A stretch of 64,000 nt of DNA from Bin80 sp964291275 (GTDB taxonomy: Bacteria > Bacteroidota > Rhodothermia > Rhodothermales > Bin80): positions 1,364,001-1,428,000 of the forward strand of contig OZ219799.1 of NCBI GenBank assembly GCA_964291275.2, written 5' to 3'. The notes below the pieces were generated by a model that did not search any database, was not told the DNA's origin, and saw only the letters and a program-made list of their open reading frames with translations. The stretch's first letter is position 1, and the number at the start of each line of letters is the position of its first letter. The position numbers were made by a program, and so were the translations under genes. This document shows, piece after piece, positions 27,055-36,222 of the stretch.

Positions 27055-27966
27055 ATGAAGATTCAAAAGTTAGCTCAGCAGACACGTAACCTTCTTGGTC
27101 TATTACTGATCTCAATATTTTTTGCAGGTTCAGTTGTAGCACAGGATCCGCTCAGAATAATTGCTTTCGGTGCGCATCCAGATGATTGCGAGGTGCGTGC
27201 TGCCGGAGTTGCCGCTATGTGGGCGGCAATGGGACATAAGGTAAAGTTTGTCTCGGTTACAAACGGTGATATCGGTCATTATGCTATGGCGGGTGGTCCA
27301 CTCGCGCTTACACGTAAGGCTGAGATCGAAGAATGTGGCAAGATACTGGGAATTGAGGAATCGGTCATGCTTGACAATCATGATGGTGAGCTCATGCCCA
27401 CGCTGGAAAATCGCAAAACAATTGCGAGGCTGATACGCGAATGGCAAGCCGATATCGTGTTGGCGCCGCGTTCAAACGATTACCACCCGGACCACCGGTA
27501 TACGGCAATACTCGTTCAAGATGCTGCCTTCATGGTTACGGTGCCATATTTCACACCTACCGTCCCACGTGTAGAAGAGAATCCCGTGTTTCTGTACTAC
27601 CATGACCACTTCCAGCGGCCTTATCCATTTGATCCAGATATTGCCATTGATATTGGTCCAGTAGGGGATCAGAAGTATGCTTGTATGGCTGCACTCAGGA
27701 GTCAGTTTTCTGACTGGAATGCATGGCTTGGTGGTTACCACGACGAGGTTCCCGAGGAAGAGGAAGCACGGAAAGCCTGGATCCGTGAACGCTTTGAGGC
27801 GCGGGATGCGCGCATAGCCAATAATTACAGGGATTTACTAATAGAGTATTACGGGACTGAGCGCGGCAATGCTGTAGAATTTGCTGAAGCATTCGAAGTT
27901 TCTGAGTACGGAAGTCAACCGACCCGGGAAGAGCTAAAAGCGTTGTTTCCCTTCTTTGACGAATAG
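27055..27966 (+). CDS. Exported PIG-L family (LmbE-like) deacetylase
   Basis: This 303-residue zinc-dependent N-deacetylase of the LmbE/PIG-L fold acts on N-acetyl groups of amino sugars or related compounds. A signal peptide (about 1-30, ending VVAQ) sends it out of the cytoplasm, unlike mycothiol or bacillithiol deacetylases. The zinc site is AFGAHPDDCE (His-Pro-Asp-Asp, about 36-45) together with NDYHPDHRY (His at about 145-148). The segment VTNGDIGHYAMAGG is a characteristic second loop. The substrate is unknown; extracytoplasmic members are linked to glycan turnover. It is divergent from the serine-hydrolase pair and followed 48 bases later by a DNA methyltransferase gene with no obvious link. 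Confidence 0.88.
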   Translation: MKIQKLAQQTRNLLGLLLISIFFAGSVVAQDPLRIIAFGAHPDDCEVRAAGVAAMWAAMGHKVKFVSVTNGDIGHYAMAGGPLALTRKAEIEECGKILGIEESVMLDNHDGELMPTLENRKTIARLIREWQADIVLAPRSNDYHPDHRYTAILVQDAAFMVTVPYFTPTVPRVEENPVFLYYHDHFQRPYPFDPDIAIDIGPVGDQKYACMAALRSQFSDWNAWLGGYHDEVPEEEEARKAWIRERFEARDARIANNYRDLLIEYYGTERGNAVEFAEAFEVSEYGSQPTREELKALFPFFDE

Positions 27967-28014
27967 TGACTCAACGGATTTAAGGAGAGGTGTATTTGCT
28001 ATCAAGCCAGTGTA

Positions 28015-28851
28015 ATGCATCAACTGAAACGAATCGCTCCGACTACAAGTAGTCACGCGTTGGATCAGTATTTAACCAAGCCGGCGGTTGTTAGCCAATG
28101 CCTCGCTCAATTAGACGACCTTTCTCGTTTTGATCTGGTGCTTGAGCCAGCAGCAGGTGATGGTGCATTCCTCAACAAGATCAATCACCCGAACAAGATT
28201 GGGATTGATATAGATCCACAGCACGGGGATGTATTGAAGGCAGATTGGCTCCAATACGAAGTAGATGAGGAGTGGAAACGTGTGCTAGTCGTTGGTAATC
28301 CGCCTTACGGGCGATACCATAAACTGTCATCTGCTTTCCTTCGACGGGCTATGTCATTTCCCAATATCCACACCATTGCTTTCATTCTGCCCAATGTGTA
28401 CCGAAAACACACACGGCAGCGCATAATTCCGAAGGAATGGCGCATTGTGTCGATCACAGATTTAGGGCGTGACTGTTTCACACTGGACGGTGGGGACTAT
28501 CATGTACCGACCAGTTTTTTTGTTATGGAGAAGTCAGAGGGGCCAGATCTAAGGGTTCGACTCCCCGATAAGGTTACGGGCACACAGGATTTTGATTTTG
28601 TCACGCGCAAAAATTTTGATGTATTCGTTTTTGGGGCCTCTCCTAGGCGTGTAATTACTGACCCTACGCCAAACAACAGGGGGTATTATTTGAGAAGCAA
28701 GGTGCCGGTTCAGACATTGATTGAAAGAATCAAGAGTGTGAACTGGGAGGGTAATTCATGTGCAAATGGTGGGGTGTACTGGCTGAACAAATATGAATTT
28801 GTCGAGCAGTATCGAGTCCATCATGAAGGGAATAGTACCAAGGCAGTCTGA
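28015..28851 (+). CDS. Orphan DNA adenine-N6 methyltransferase-like protein
   Basis: This 278-residue SAM-dependent methyltransferase has motif X-like DQYLTKPAVVSQCL, motif I LVLEPAAGDGAFL (about 41-54) and catalytic motif IV VVGNPPYGR (about 92-101), in the order of gamma-class adenine methyltransferases. The NPPY motif indicates N6-adenine or a glutamine/adenine-type target. The C-terminal part (about 165-278) is short for a target-recognition domain. No restriction endonuclease gene lies within reach on either side. It is therefore either an orphan epigenetic methylase, a remnant of a restriction system, or an rRNA-modifying relative. It converges with the next gene with only 3 bases between stops. 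Confidence 0.72.
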   Translation: MHQLKRIAPTTSSHALDQYLTKPAVVSQCLAQLDDLSRFDLVLEPAAGDGAFLNKINHPNKIGIDIDPQHGDVLKADWLQYEVDEEWKRVLVVGNPPYGRYHKLSSAFLRRAMSFPNIHTIAFILPNVYRKHTRQRIIPKEWRIVSITDLGRDCFTLDGGDYHVPTSFFVMEKSEGPDLRVRLPDKVTGTQDFDFVTRKNFDVFVFGASPRRVITDPTPNNRGYYLRSKVPVQTLIERIKSVNWEGNSCANGGVYWLNKYEFVEQYRVHHEGNSTKAV

Positions 28852-28854
28852 GTG

Positions 28855-30282
28855 TTATCGAGACGTGAAAAGCCGCTCTGATCTTATTGGGAGCGGCAGG
28901 GTGTCGTCAATTCGGTTGAGAGGAGCGTCTTCCCACTCTAGCTCGACATCACTCATCATCTCTTGCATACTTGGTTTCCCCTGAGCCTTCAGGAATGCAT
29001 CAAGCAGTACAGGACCATCGGATTTTAGCAGGATCATCGCGCCGTTCTGGCGCAGATGCAAATCCCGGGTCACGTTTCCATCACGGTCCATTGCGCCAAA
29101 GTATCCGAGCGTACCCGTAGCCCCGACAACGGTAGCAAATAACGCAATCCACCCACGAATCGTTTTTCGCTCGTCCGAATCCTCGTCGAATAGTTTGAGT
29201 GCAATGGCGAGCGCATCGATGTTCACTATGGTTTCCTGCGTGCTTTGAAAACGCTGGCGGGCTGAGAGTCGGGCCAGTCCATTGTCCCGCAAGAATCCGC
29301 CGTTGTGGGGGCCCGCTGAATAGATTCCCGGCACCCGATCAAACACTGCAGCATCAAGATAGGAGTACAGTGCATTGTACAAACCATTGTATAGTGACTG
29401 TGGAATAGCTTCACGCTCAACAGTTAGCAGTGCATGAAAAAATTGGAAAGCACTGCCATTTTTGGCAAGAGGGGTCTGAATAGTATGTACACCTGTAGTT
29501 GAAGCTTGGTGCTCGCCCATGTAGTTGCGTTGCTCTGCGATCATACTGCGCCATGAAATTCGTCCTGCATTAGTGTCCGGTACCTCAGATGTACCGCCGA
29601 TAGCGTAGGACAATACGAAAGCTATACTCGCGTAATAGCCGCCAAAAATCAGATCCATGTGTGTGGGACTGAGACCAAAGACACTCGCATCTGCGTCGAA
29701 CGGAAGAAACCCTTGTCCTTGTGCGAGAGCTTGATTGTAGCCTGATTTTTGTTTCTCCAGAAAAGTCAGGGCTTTATCCGCGGTGGACGTTCCATTGAAC
29801 CGTTGTGCCGCCATTGCCACACGTGCAGCCAGAACAGCATTATCCACGATCGAATATCGGGTTGTGGCCGGCGTGACTGTACCATTCGCAAGACTTAGGC
29901 GCGGGATCATATTGCGGTAATTCCTTGGTGGCCGATCAGATATTTGCGCTGCGAGGATCTGTGTAAGGAGGGCATCGACTTCATCCACTCGCAGTGGTTC
30001 GTCCACTAGTTGCTGGAGGCGATAGGCTATGGCAAGGGGATCAGTTTCAGCAGAGGGTGAGCCATTCTTGATTGCGCTGAAGGGCAGTTTGGTTGCAGGG
30101 TCAATGCCTTCGTTGTAATAACGTGTATTGAACGAGATGAATTCATCCTCATTAATTTCCGGACCATCAAAAAGCGGCGCGGGCTCGTCTAATCCTAAAT
30201 CTGAGCAGCCAGCTGCAAGGGCGGCCCCACAGGCCGAGAGCTTCAGGAAATCACGTCGTGAAAGATGGTTTTTCGGTTGCAT
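28855..30282 (-). CDS. Tat-exported lipoprotein, possibly glucoamylase-like (alpha/alpha) fold
   Basis: The protein has about 475 residues from ATG 30282. The N-terminus reads MQPKNHLSRRDFLKLS, a twin-arginine signal, then AALAAGCSD with a lipidatable Cys, so it is a Tat-translocated lipoprotein. An in-frame start 12 codons upstream is possible but would push the RR motif inward. The body is helix-rich with recurring aromatic/Gly motifs (YSIVDNAVLAARVAMAAQ, FGGYYASIAFVLSYAIGG, GSAFQFFHALLTVERE). This is suggestive of an alpha/alpha toroid such as DUF3131 or glucoamylase-like proteins. I cannot assign the family firmly, and no catalytic acid pair was identified with confidence. Confidence 0.6.
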   Translation of the reverse strand: MQPKNHLSRRDFLKLSACGAALAAGCSDLGLDEPAPLFDGPEINEDEFISFNTRYYNEGIDPATKLPFSAIKNGSPSAETDPLAIAYRLQQLVDEPLRVDEVDALLTQILAAQISDRPPRNYRNMIPRLSLANGTVTPATTRYSIVDNAVLAARVAMAAQRFNGTSTADKALTFLEKQKSGYNQALAQGQGFLPFDADASVFGLSPTHMDLIFGGYYASIAFVLSYAIGGTSEVPDTNAGRISWRSMIAEQRNYMGEHQASTTGVHTIQTPLAKNGSAFQFFHALLTVEREAIPQSLYNGLYNALYSYLDAAVFDRVPGIYSAGPHNGGFLRDNGLARLSARQRFQSTQETIVNIDALAIALKLFDEDSDERKTIRGWIALFATVVGATGTLGYFGAMDRDGNVTRDLHLRQNGAMILLKSDGPVLLDAFLKAQGKPSMQEMMSDVELEWEDAPLNRIDDTLPLPIRSERLFTSR

Positions 30283-30664
30283 TGGCCGTACCAGGCTTCG
30301 GAGCAACGATATTGTCAAGGAAACTTACGACAAGTAACTCAATGGACTCCGACTGATCGTTTAATATCTCAAGGACTAAGGCACATGCAGTCGTGGCTGG
30401 GGGTGTAACACATGCAACGTCCACATCCGGCATTATAGATGCAACTGCTATCAATCCGAACGACTAAAATCATAACAGGGCCAAAAGATAAAAGAGTATG
30501 TTACCCGAGAAGATCCCCACCGTTTATGGCCTCTGGCGGATAAGTGCCTAACAATAGTGATCGCAGTGAAGCCTATATTAAGCCGCAAGGAGTAGCTTCG
30601 ACAAATTTCACTAGTCAATGCGAGCTTCAGACCATTAAAGTTCAACTAATTAGACCAAGAGATC
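30283..30664. other. Divergent intergenic region
   Basis: These 382 bases lie between the Tat lipoprotein gene (minus) and the SDR gene (plus). Short open frames occur but have no signal or family motif. It presumably holds both promoters; I could not pick a convincing one. Nothing else was recognised. Confidence 0.4.
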
Positions 30665-31444
30665 GTGCAGTTAAAAGATAAGACGATAATTGTCACAGGG
30701 TCAGCAGGTGGTATAGGTCGAGCTATTGCACTTGCTTGTGTCCAGGAGGGTGCGCAGGTGCTTTTAGTGGATCGTAATGAGGTTGGCCTGCGTGAGACGA
30801 ACGAGATATTGGGACAGCGCAGCAGCGTGTACGTTGATGATCTATTGGATACCGCATCTGCGACTCGTATTGTCAAAGCTGCGGTGGATCGTTTTGGCGT
30901 GCTTCATGGAATAGTGAATAATGCAGCGCTCTTAACAAGATCTAACATTGAAACCACGACCCCGGAGCTTCTTGCAAGGGTGTTTAATGTAAACGCCAGG
31001 GCTCCAATGCTTCTGATCCAGGCAGGACTTAAGTACCTAACTGAAAGTAAGGGAAGTGTCCTCAATATCGGGTCAGTCAATGCGCACTGTGGAGAGCCAC
31101 CGCTATTGGCCTACAGTATGTCCAAAGGTTCCTTGATGACTATGACGCGGAATCTGGGGGACAGCCTGCATGCGGAATACGGGATACGGGTGAATCAGAT
31201 CAATCCGGGTTGGGTTCTGACCGACCACGAGTTCGAGATCAAAGTAGCCGACGGATTACCGGAAAACTGGCCGAGTCGAATCTCGCGCGATATAGCTCCC
31301 TCAGGAGGATTGATCCCTCCTGAAACCATTGCCGCGGCTGCGGTCTATTGGCTGAGCGATAACTCTCGCCCAATAAGTGGTACGGTTATGGATTTAGAAC
31401 AATATCCTGTTATTGGACGGAATCCTGTTAAGGAGGTAGTGTGA
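30665..31444 (+). CDS. Short-chain dehydrogenase/reductase
   Basis: This 259-residue cytoplasmic NAD(P)-dependent oxidoreductase has the nucleotide-binding TGSAGGIG (11-18) near the N-terminus. The acidic VDRNE after beta-2 favours NAD over NADP. It also carries NNAA, the catalytic Ser in NIGSVNAH, and YSMSKG (Tyr and Lys of YxxxK). The start is GTG 30665, the first possible start giving the normal N-terminus QLKDKTIIVTG. It ends with the classic DLEQYPVIG-like tail after the substrate loop. The substrate is unknown. It is followed after 341 bases by an amidase and an M20 hydrolase; a shared pathway is possible but not shown. Confidence 0.9.
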   Translation: MQLKDKTIIVTGSAGGIGRAIALACVQEGAQVLLVDRNEVGLRETNEILGQRSSVYVDDLLDTASATRIVKAAVDRFGVLHGIVNNAALLTRSNIETTTPELLARVFNVNARAPMLLIQAGLKYLTESKGSVLNIGSVNAHCGEPPLLAYSMSKGSLMTMTRNLGDSLHAEYGIRVNQINPGWVLTDHEFEIKVADGLPENWPSRISRDIAPSGGLIPPETIAAAAVYWLSDNSRPISGTVMDLEQYPVIGRNPVKEVV

Positions 31445-31785
31445 TTCGTTTTTTTGTGATCCTTAGGATGGCTAAGGGCCACATGTAAGTGCAGCGAATG
31501 TGAACTCGATTTCCGTGGTGGAGATCTTCCGTTAGCCGGGTTCAAAGTTCAGGCGATTTGTGATTATTTGAGAATTGAGTTAAAATTTTCAAGTACCGTT
31601 GCCGGCATGCAAACGAGTTTTCGATAATAACACAGCGACCACGAATGTATGCAGTGCAAGAATCAGGCAGGACTCATGGGCTGCTGTACGACAAGGGCTG
31701 GGCCTTGCCGGCTAGTTAGGCGTAAAAGAGAATAGAGCATTTGTCAGGCTCTATTAAATCAGTCGGATCATTTACAGAGTCAAAC
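31445..31785. other. Intergenic region before the amidase gene
   Basis: No gene or RNA was recognised. The last 15 codons are in frame with the amidase from a TTG at 31741, but the ATG at 31786 starts nearer to the conserved fold, so I leave them out. An A/T-rich stretch at about 31560-31630 may hold the promoter. Confidence 0.4.
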
Positions 31786-32628
31786 ATGAGCTCCGTAGCA
31801 CGTGATTTCACCATCGCATTAATAAGTGAGATTTTCAGTTCAGAGAGTGAACTAATCGCATGCCTTGAGAGCGCACGTGATCAGGGCGCGGTATTGGCGA
31901 TCCTGCCGGAGCTACCATTCAATTTGTGGTCCCCAGCTACGAGGATAGCAAGCCCAGAGGATGCGGAGGGGCCGGGAGGTTGGCGAGAAAAGATGCAACG
32001 GGCTGCTGCCCAAAAAGCAGGTATAGCAGTATTGGGAGGGATCATTCGCGAAGCTAGTAATGGTCTTCGAGCAAATCTGGCGTTGCTGTCAGATTCACGC
32101 GGCCGCATAGTAGGGTCGTCTGCGAAACACGTCCTGCCAGATGAAGAAGGGTTTTGGGAGTGTGATCATTACCAGCCATCTTCGGATCCTCCACGTGTGG
32201 TTGAATTTAAGGGGACTAAGCTGGGTATTCAGATATGCTCGGATGCTAATCGACCTACCGCAGGACAGCTTCTCGCTGCACAAGGTGTGCAGGTAATCCT
32301 GGCACCTCGTGCGTCAAGTCCTTCCTCATGGAAACGATGGCGACTGGCTTATCAGGCTATGGCCTTGACCTGTTCGGCGTGGGTAGTATCGGTCGGGCGC
32401 CCCCGCCCAGAGTTCGGGGTGGACATTGGGGGTCCGTCACTGGTGGTGGATCCCATGGGTGACGTTGTTTTAGAAACAACAGATCGCATTGCTGTGACAG
32501 CATTGGATTTGCGCGCCGTAGAGGATGCCCGGCGGTCATACCCAGGCTACCTTGCATGGCCCGCAAAAACTTACGTGGCCGGATGGGCTGAAATTCATGA
32601 GAATCACGTTAAGCAGACAGTTACATGA
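31786..32628 (+). CDS. Carbon-nitrogen hydrolase (nitrilase superfamily)
   Basis: This 280-residue cytoplasmic amidase/nitrilase-fold enzyme has the full catalytic triad: Glu42 (LPELPFN), Lys114 (SSAKHVLPDE) and Cys151 (IQICSDANRP). A second conserved Glu follows the lysine (DEEGFWE). The family hydrolyses amides, nitriles or carbamoyl groups; QICSDAN with Asp and Asn after Cys is closer to N-carbamoyl or amide hydrolases than to true nitrilases. Start chosen at ATG 31786; an upstream TTG adds 15 residues with no conservation. Its stop overlaps the start of the M20 hydrolase by 4 bases (ATGA), so the pair is co-translated and probably acts on consecutive amide bonds of one compound. Confidence 0.85.
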   Translation: MSSVARDFTIALISEIFSSESELIACLESARDQGAVLAILPELPFNLWSPATRIASPEDAEGPGGWREKMQRAAAQKAGIAVLGGIIREASNGLRANLALLSDSRGRIVGSSAKHVLPDEEGFWECDHYQPSSDPPRVVEFKGTKLGIQICSDANRPTAGQLLAAQGVQVILAPRASSPSSWKRWRLAYQAMALTCSAWVVSVGRPRPEFGVDIGGPSLVVDPMGDVVLETTDRIAVTALDLRAVEDARRSYPGYLAWPAKTYVAGWAEIHENHVKQTVT

Positions 32629-34049
32629 AAACCAGGTTTGTATTACTTGCTTTTGTTCTTACCTTTCTGCCCCAGACGCTCATGGCGCAGAAGACAGAGA
32701 TTATTAACTCACTGGATGCTCGGGCAGACGAGTACTTTCAGGTGGCTCATAAAATTTGGGAATGGGCTGAGGTAGGCTATCAGGAGGAGAAGAGCAGCGC
32801 TCTTCTGAAGGACGTACTTGCACGTGAAGGGTTTTCTATTGAGTCAGGAGTGGTAGGTATTCCTACGGCTTTTATAGCTGAGTATGGAAGTGGAGCCCCA
32901 GTGATTGGCATACTTGCCGAGTTTGACGCATTACCAGGATTGTCACAGAAAGCAATTCCAGTCCGGGAGGCACGCGAGAACGATGAGGCAGGGCACGCGT
33001 GTGGACATCATTTATTCGGTGCAGCCTCGGTAGCGGCTGCTGTAGCCGTTAAGGACTGGTTGGCTACCAGTGGGCAGAGTGGCACAGTCAGACTCTATGG
33101 TACGCCCGCCGAAGAGGGGGGAGCCGGTAAAGTGTATATGGTTCGTGAGGGGTTGTTCGATGATGCGGACGCAGTGCTCCACTGGCATCCAGGTGACAGA
33201 AATGATGCCAGCCCGGCAACGACACTGGCAAATCGTTCAGCAAAATTTCGGTTCTATGGACATTCTACACATGCGGCCGGAGCACCTGAGCGGGGCCGGA
33301 GCGCATTGGACGGAGTGGAAGCCATGAATATGATGGTCAATATGCTTCGTGAGCATGTACCCCAGGAAACACGTATCCATTATGTCATCACGCGTGGTGG
33401 GCTGGCACCTAATGTTGTCCCGGACTACGCGGAAGTATACTATTACGTACGGCATCCCCTTGCTCAGACATTGGAGGAAATTTTCCCGCGTGTTGTCAAA
33501 GCAGCTGAAGGAGCAGCCTTGGGAACCGGTACCACTATGGACTTCGAAATTATTCACGGCCTGCACAGCATATTGCCCAATGATGCTCTGTCTCAGGCTA
33601 TTCTGTCCAATATGGAGTCCTTGGGGGGAATTCAGTATGATGCAGAGGAGCAGCGCTTTGCAGAAGAGATTCGAAAAACACTGGATGCGGCGTCTATTCC
33701 TTTGGGTTCAGAATCCATGGTTCAGCCGTTCCTGCCTAAGATCACCAAGGGATCCACGGACGTTGGAGATGTGAGCTATATGGCACCAACTGCAGGCTTT
33801 TCAGCGGCTACCTGGGTTCCTGGAACAGCAGCACACAGCTGGCAGGCTGTGGCCGCCGGAGGGATGAGTATTGGGAAGAAGGGACTCGTTCTGGCCGCAA
33901 AAACTCTAGCCCTGACAACCTTGGATCTGCTATTGGATAACGAACTGTTACTTACAGCGCGACAAGAGTTTGAGGAGCGAAGGGGCCCCGGTTTTGAATA
34001 TCAGCCGCTACTTGGTGATCGAGATCCACCCTTGGATTACCGGAAGTAG
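32625..34049 (+). CDS. Exported M20-family amidohydrolase (AbgB-like)
   Basis: This 474-residue zinc metallohydrolase of the M20D type has a signal peptide ending LMAQ (about residue 21). Metal-site motifs are AEFDALPG, GHACGHHLFGAAS, the catalytic pair TPAEEGGAGK and VLHWHPGD; later KGSTDVGDVSYMAP and GTAAHSW complete the site. The arrangement is closest to p-aminobenzoyl-glutamate hydrolase subunit B and to aminoacylase/amidohydrolases. The signal peptide is unusual for that group and implies an extracytoplasmic step. It is translationally coupled to the upstream nitrilase-family gene. A perfect hairpin follows its stop immediately. Confidence 0.88.
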   Translation: MKTRFVLLAFVLTFLPQTLMAQKTEIINSLDARADEYFQVAHKIWEWAEVGYQEEKSSALLKDVLAREGFSIESGVVGIPTAFIAEYGSGAPVIGILAEFDALPGLSQKAIPVREARENDEAGHACGHHLFGAASVAAAVAVKDWLATSGQSGTVRLYGTPAEEGGAGKVYMVREGLFDDADAVLHWHPGDRNDASPATTLANRSAKFRFYGHSTHAAGAPERGRSALDGVEAMNMMVNMLREHVPQETRIHYVITRGGLAPNVVPDYAEVYYYVRHPLAQTLEEIFPRVVKAAEGAALGTGTTMDFEIIHGLHSILPNDALSQAILSNMESLGGIQYDAEEQRFAEEIRKTLDAASIPLGSESMVQPFLPKITKGSTDVGDVSYMAPTAGFSAATWVPGTAAHSWQAVAAGGMSIGKKGLVLAAKTLALTTLDLLLDNELLLTARQEFEERRGPGFEYQPLLGDRDPPLDYRK

Positions 34050-34076
34050 TATCATGCCAATTCATTTGGCATGATA
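34050..34076. terminator. 11-bp perfect hairpin between convergent genes
   Basis: TATCATGCCAA (34050-34060) pairs fully with TTGGCATGATA (34066-34076) over the loop TTCAT. It starts at the base after the M20 stop and lies 20 bases beyond the stop of the symporter gene on the other strand. There is no long T-run, but position and symmetry suit a bidirectional terminator. Confidence 0.65.
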
Positions 34077-34096
34077 GATAGGAAGAGCTGGATTGG

Positions 34097-35989
34097 TCAC
34101 AGATGTGCAGTGGTGTTTTTTCCGAAGAATGCATCTAATGCGCGTTCTGAGTTTGAGTGTCCATAACGTGTCCCGAACCACGCAGCCAGAAGAGAGGCAA
34201 GAAATCCCCATATAAATGGATCGAGTTCGAGAGGGCGAACAGGGCTGGCGTTGCCGATGGTTACAAAGCCAATCAGGTACAGGAGCACATAAATCACTAT
34301 CCCAAAAACCATTGACATGATAGCGCCTGACTTATTGAAGCGGGGCCAGTACAGACCGAGTGCTACGGGCGCCAGGAACGCAACTGCAAGCCCCCCTCCG
34401 GTAAAAACGATCAGATACTGTAGAAACTGCGGTGGGTAAAGCGCTCCAATTGTAGCCAGTACTCCAACAAGAATCGTCGTACCATAACTGAATCGCTTCA
34501 GTAGGCGCTCGGTAGCGTCGGGCCGGATGGATTGCTGGTAAACGTCACGGACAATACTGGACGTGATCATAAGCATGAAACTGTCTACCGTACTCATCGC
34601 AGCAGCGAAGGGGGCAGCAATGAGAATTCCCGCCATCCATGGAATACCGGCTCCATCCGAGAGCAGGTAGGCCATTACGGGCATAATCCTGTCGGGTGTA
34701 TGATCTAGTCCAGGCGCAAGTAGGCGAGCACAACAAAAGATGATGATCAGCGGGAAGTAGATCAGCGAGAAATAAACCGCGAGAGAAGCGATGGCACGGC
34801 GCAGGGTGCGCGTGCCGGTAAAGGCCATAAGGCGTACCATGTTGCCGGGCTGTCCAGTACCGGCAAGAGCCCAAAAAGCAAAGAAAGACACTGCCACCCC
34901 GAGCGGTAGGAAGCCGTTAGGGTCCGACGGGCTAGGGCCAGGCGGACGCATATAGGTGCCTTCCGTGTTGTCCCCCCGGGCATACGGTATTAGCTGACCG
35001 ACACGAGGTTTAGCGGGTAGGAGGGGGAGTTCAGTTTGTGTTATCCGCGCGATTTCCCGCGGTGTAACAACCTGCGTAACCTTTATGGATACGGACTCGG
35101 TATCACCTGCAGGAATGAGTGCTGCTTCGTTCGTGCGTAATAATCGTCCCTCGTCCATGAACCATGTGTCCGTATTAATCCTGATGCCTTCGGGCGGTGC
35201 TGGTGAGTCAATCACAAAAGATGCTGTTCCCAGGCGAGGGGCTTGCATGGGATTCATTTCTAGGGAGGCATTACGGAGGCCACCCACCTGTACCAGGGTA
35301 AAAACCAGCATCAGGAGTACACCGAGGAGCATAACAAAGCCCTGCAGAATGTCGGTCCAGACGACGGCCCTGAACCCTCCAAATGTGGTGTAAGCCACAA
35401 CTAGGACGGCAAACACGAGTAGGCCGAGTACGTACTCGGGGCCTGTGCCAGTGGGTATCAAATTCGGTAGACCACTTTGAAGCCAAAGAGCTGCTTCCTG
35501 GTAGATGGGAGAATCTCCCAATAACTGCTGCATGATCAATGCTGCAAGTGTAAACTGGGGCACGAGGAAGACACAGAGCAGAACCGATAACAGTACGGTA
35601 CTCATGAGTGCCAGCGCGCGACTTTCAAAACGCGCATGGAGAATATCCGGTATCGTGATTGCTCCCGTTCGACGGGAGACAAGACTCAGACGTTTGCCCA
35701 GTAAGCCCATGCCGCAGAGAGGAAAGATCATGTAGCTGGCTATCCATAGTGCCAGTGACCAGCCATGAGCATAGATGAGTGATGGGAACCCTGCAAAAGA
35801 GCCCGCAGATGCGCTGGTTGCTCCAAAAGTCAGGGCAAGCGCAATGACGCCCAGCCCGCGGCTTCCCAGAAAGTATTCGCTAATGAACGCCCGTTTCTTA
35901 AAGGCATAGTTCGAGAGCACCGCCAGCCCAAGAACAATAGCAGTATAGCAGAGAAAGGCAATTAGCGGAGCATTGGTATCACTGCTCAT
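34097..35989 (-). CDS. Sodium:solute symporter with large soluble insertion
   Basis: This integral membrane transporter of about 630 residues is in the SSS family (sodium-coupled uptake). Start at ATG 35989 overlaps the upstream stop by 4 bases (ATGA). Typical SSS segments are SEYFLGSRGLGVIALALTFG, SASAGSFAGFPSLIYAHGWS, YTTFGGFRAVVWTDILQGFV and AAPFAAAMSTVDSFMLMITS. Between two membrane helices (about residues 243-358) lies a hydrophilic stretch of about 115 residues (from EMNPMQAPRLG to PSPSDPNG), absent from ordinary members of 500-550 residues. It ends the operon receptor-DUF4249-M19 dipeptidase-RidA-small protein-symporter. The substrate is probably an amino acid or small peptide product released by the dipeptidase; this is inferred from context. 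Confidence 0.88.
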   Translation of the reverse strand: MSSDTNAPLIAFLCYTAIVLGLAVLSNYAFKKRAFISEYFLGSRGLGVIALALTFGATSASAGSFAGFPSLIYAHGWSLALWIASYMIFPLCGMGLLGKRLSLVSRRTGAITIPDILHARFESRALALMSTVLLSVLLCVFLVPQFTLAALIMQQLLGDSPIYQEAALWLQSGLPNLIPTGTGPEYVLGLLVFAVLVVAYTTFGGFRAVVWTDILQGFVMLLGVLLMLVFTLVQVGGLRNASLEMNPMQAPRLGTASFVIDSPAPPEGIRINTDTWFMDEGRLLRTNEAALIPAGDTESVSIKVTQVVTPREIARITQTELPLLPAKPRVGQLIPYARGDNTEGTYMRPPGPSPSDPNGFLPLGVAVSFFAFWALAGTGQPGNMVRLMAFTGTRTLRRAIASLAVYFSLIYFPLIIIFCCARLLAPGLDHTPDRIMPVMAYLLSDGAGIPWMAGILIAAPFAAAMSTVDSFMLMITSSIVRDVYQQSIRPDATERLLKRFSYGTTILVGVLATIGALYPPQFLQYLIVFTGGGLAVAFLAPVALGLYWPRFNKSGAIMSMVFGIVIYVLLYLIGFVTIGNASPVRPLELDPFIWGFLASLLAAWFGTRYGHSNSERALDAFFGKNTTAHL

Positions 35990-36222
35990 CGCTCCCTGTC
36001 TTTCATGTGACACAGGGCGAACCAGAGACTATAGGTTGTGGCGATGAGCCAGGGTAAACCTATACCAAACACCACCCATGTAGGCATACCCCATAGTAAC
36101 TCGACACTACCGGGCCTATATGCAAAGATGGCACAGTAACCGATTGTCCAGACCATACAGACGGCCCAGGCGATCAGAATATGCAGGGCTTCCCGGCGTG
36201 CGCGTCGAAAAGCTGAAGGCAT
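35986..36222 (-). CDS. Small two-helix membrane protein, symporter partner
   Basis: This 78-residue protein has a basic N-terminus (FRRARREALH) and two hydrophobic helices (about 14-34 and 44-66). It overlaps RidA by one base (TAATG) and the symporter by four (ATGA). Small two-helix proteins of the DUF3311/YhdT type commonly sit directly before SSS transporters and are thought to be accessory subunits. That is my reading of this one, from position and topology rather than a firm family match. Confidence 0.75.
   Translation of the reverse strand: MPSAFRRARREALHILIAWAVCMVWTIGYCAIFAYRPGSVELLWGMPTWVVFGIGLPWLIATTYSLWFALCHMKDRER

Noticed and set aside
30251..30454. 67-codon open frame on the minus strand
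   Set aside because: It overlaps the N-terminus of the Tat lipoprotein in another frame and has no recognisable motif or ribosome-binding site.
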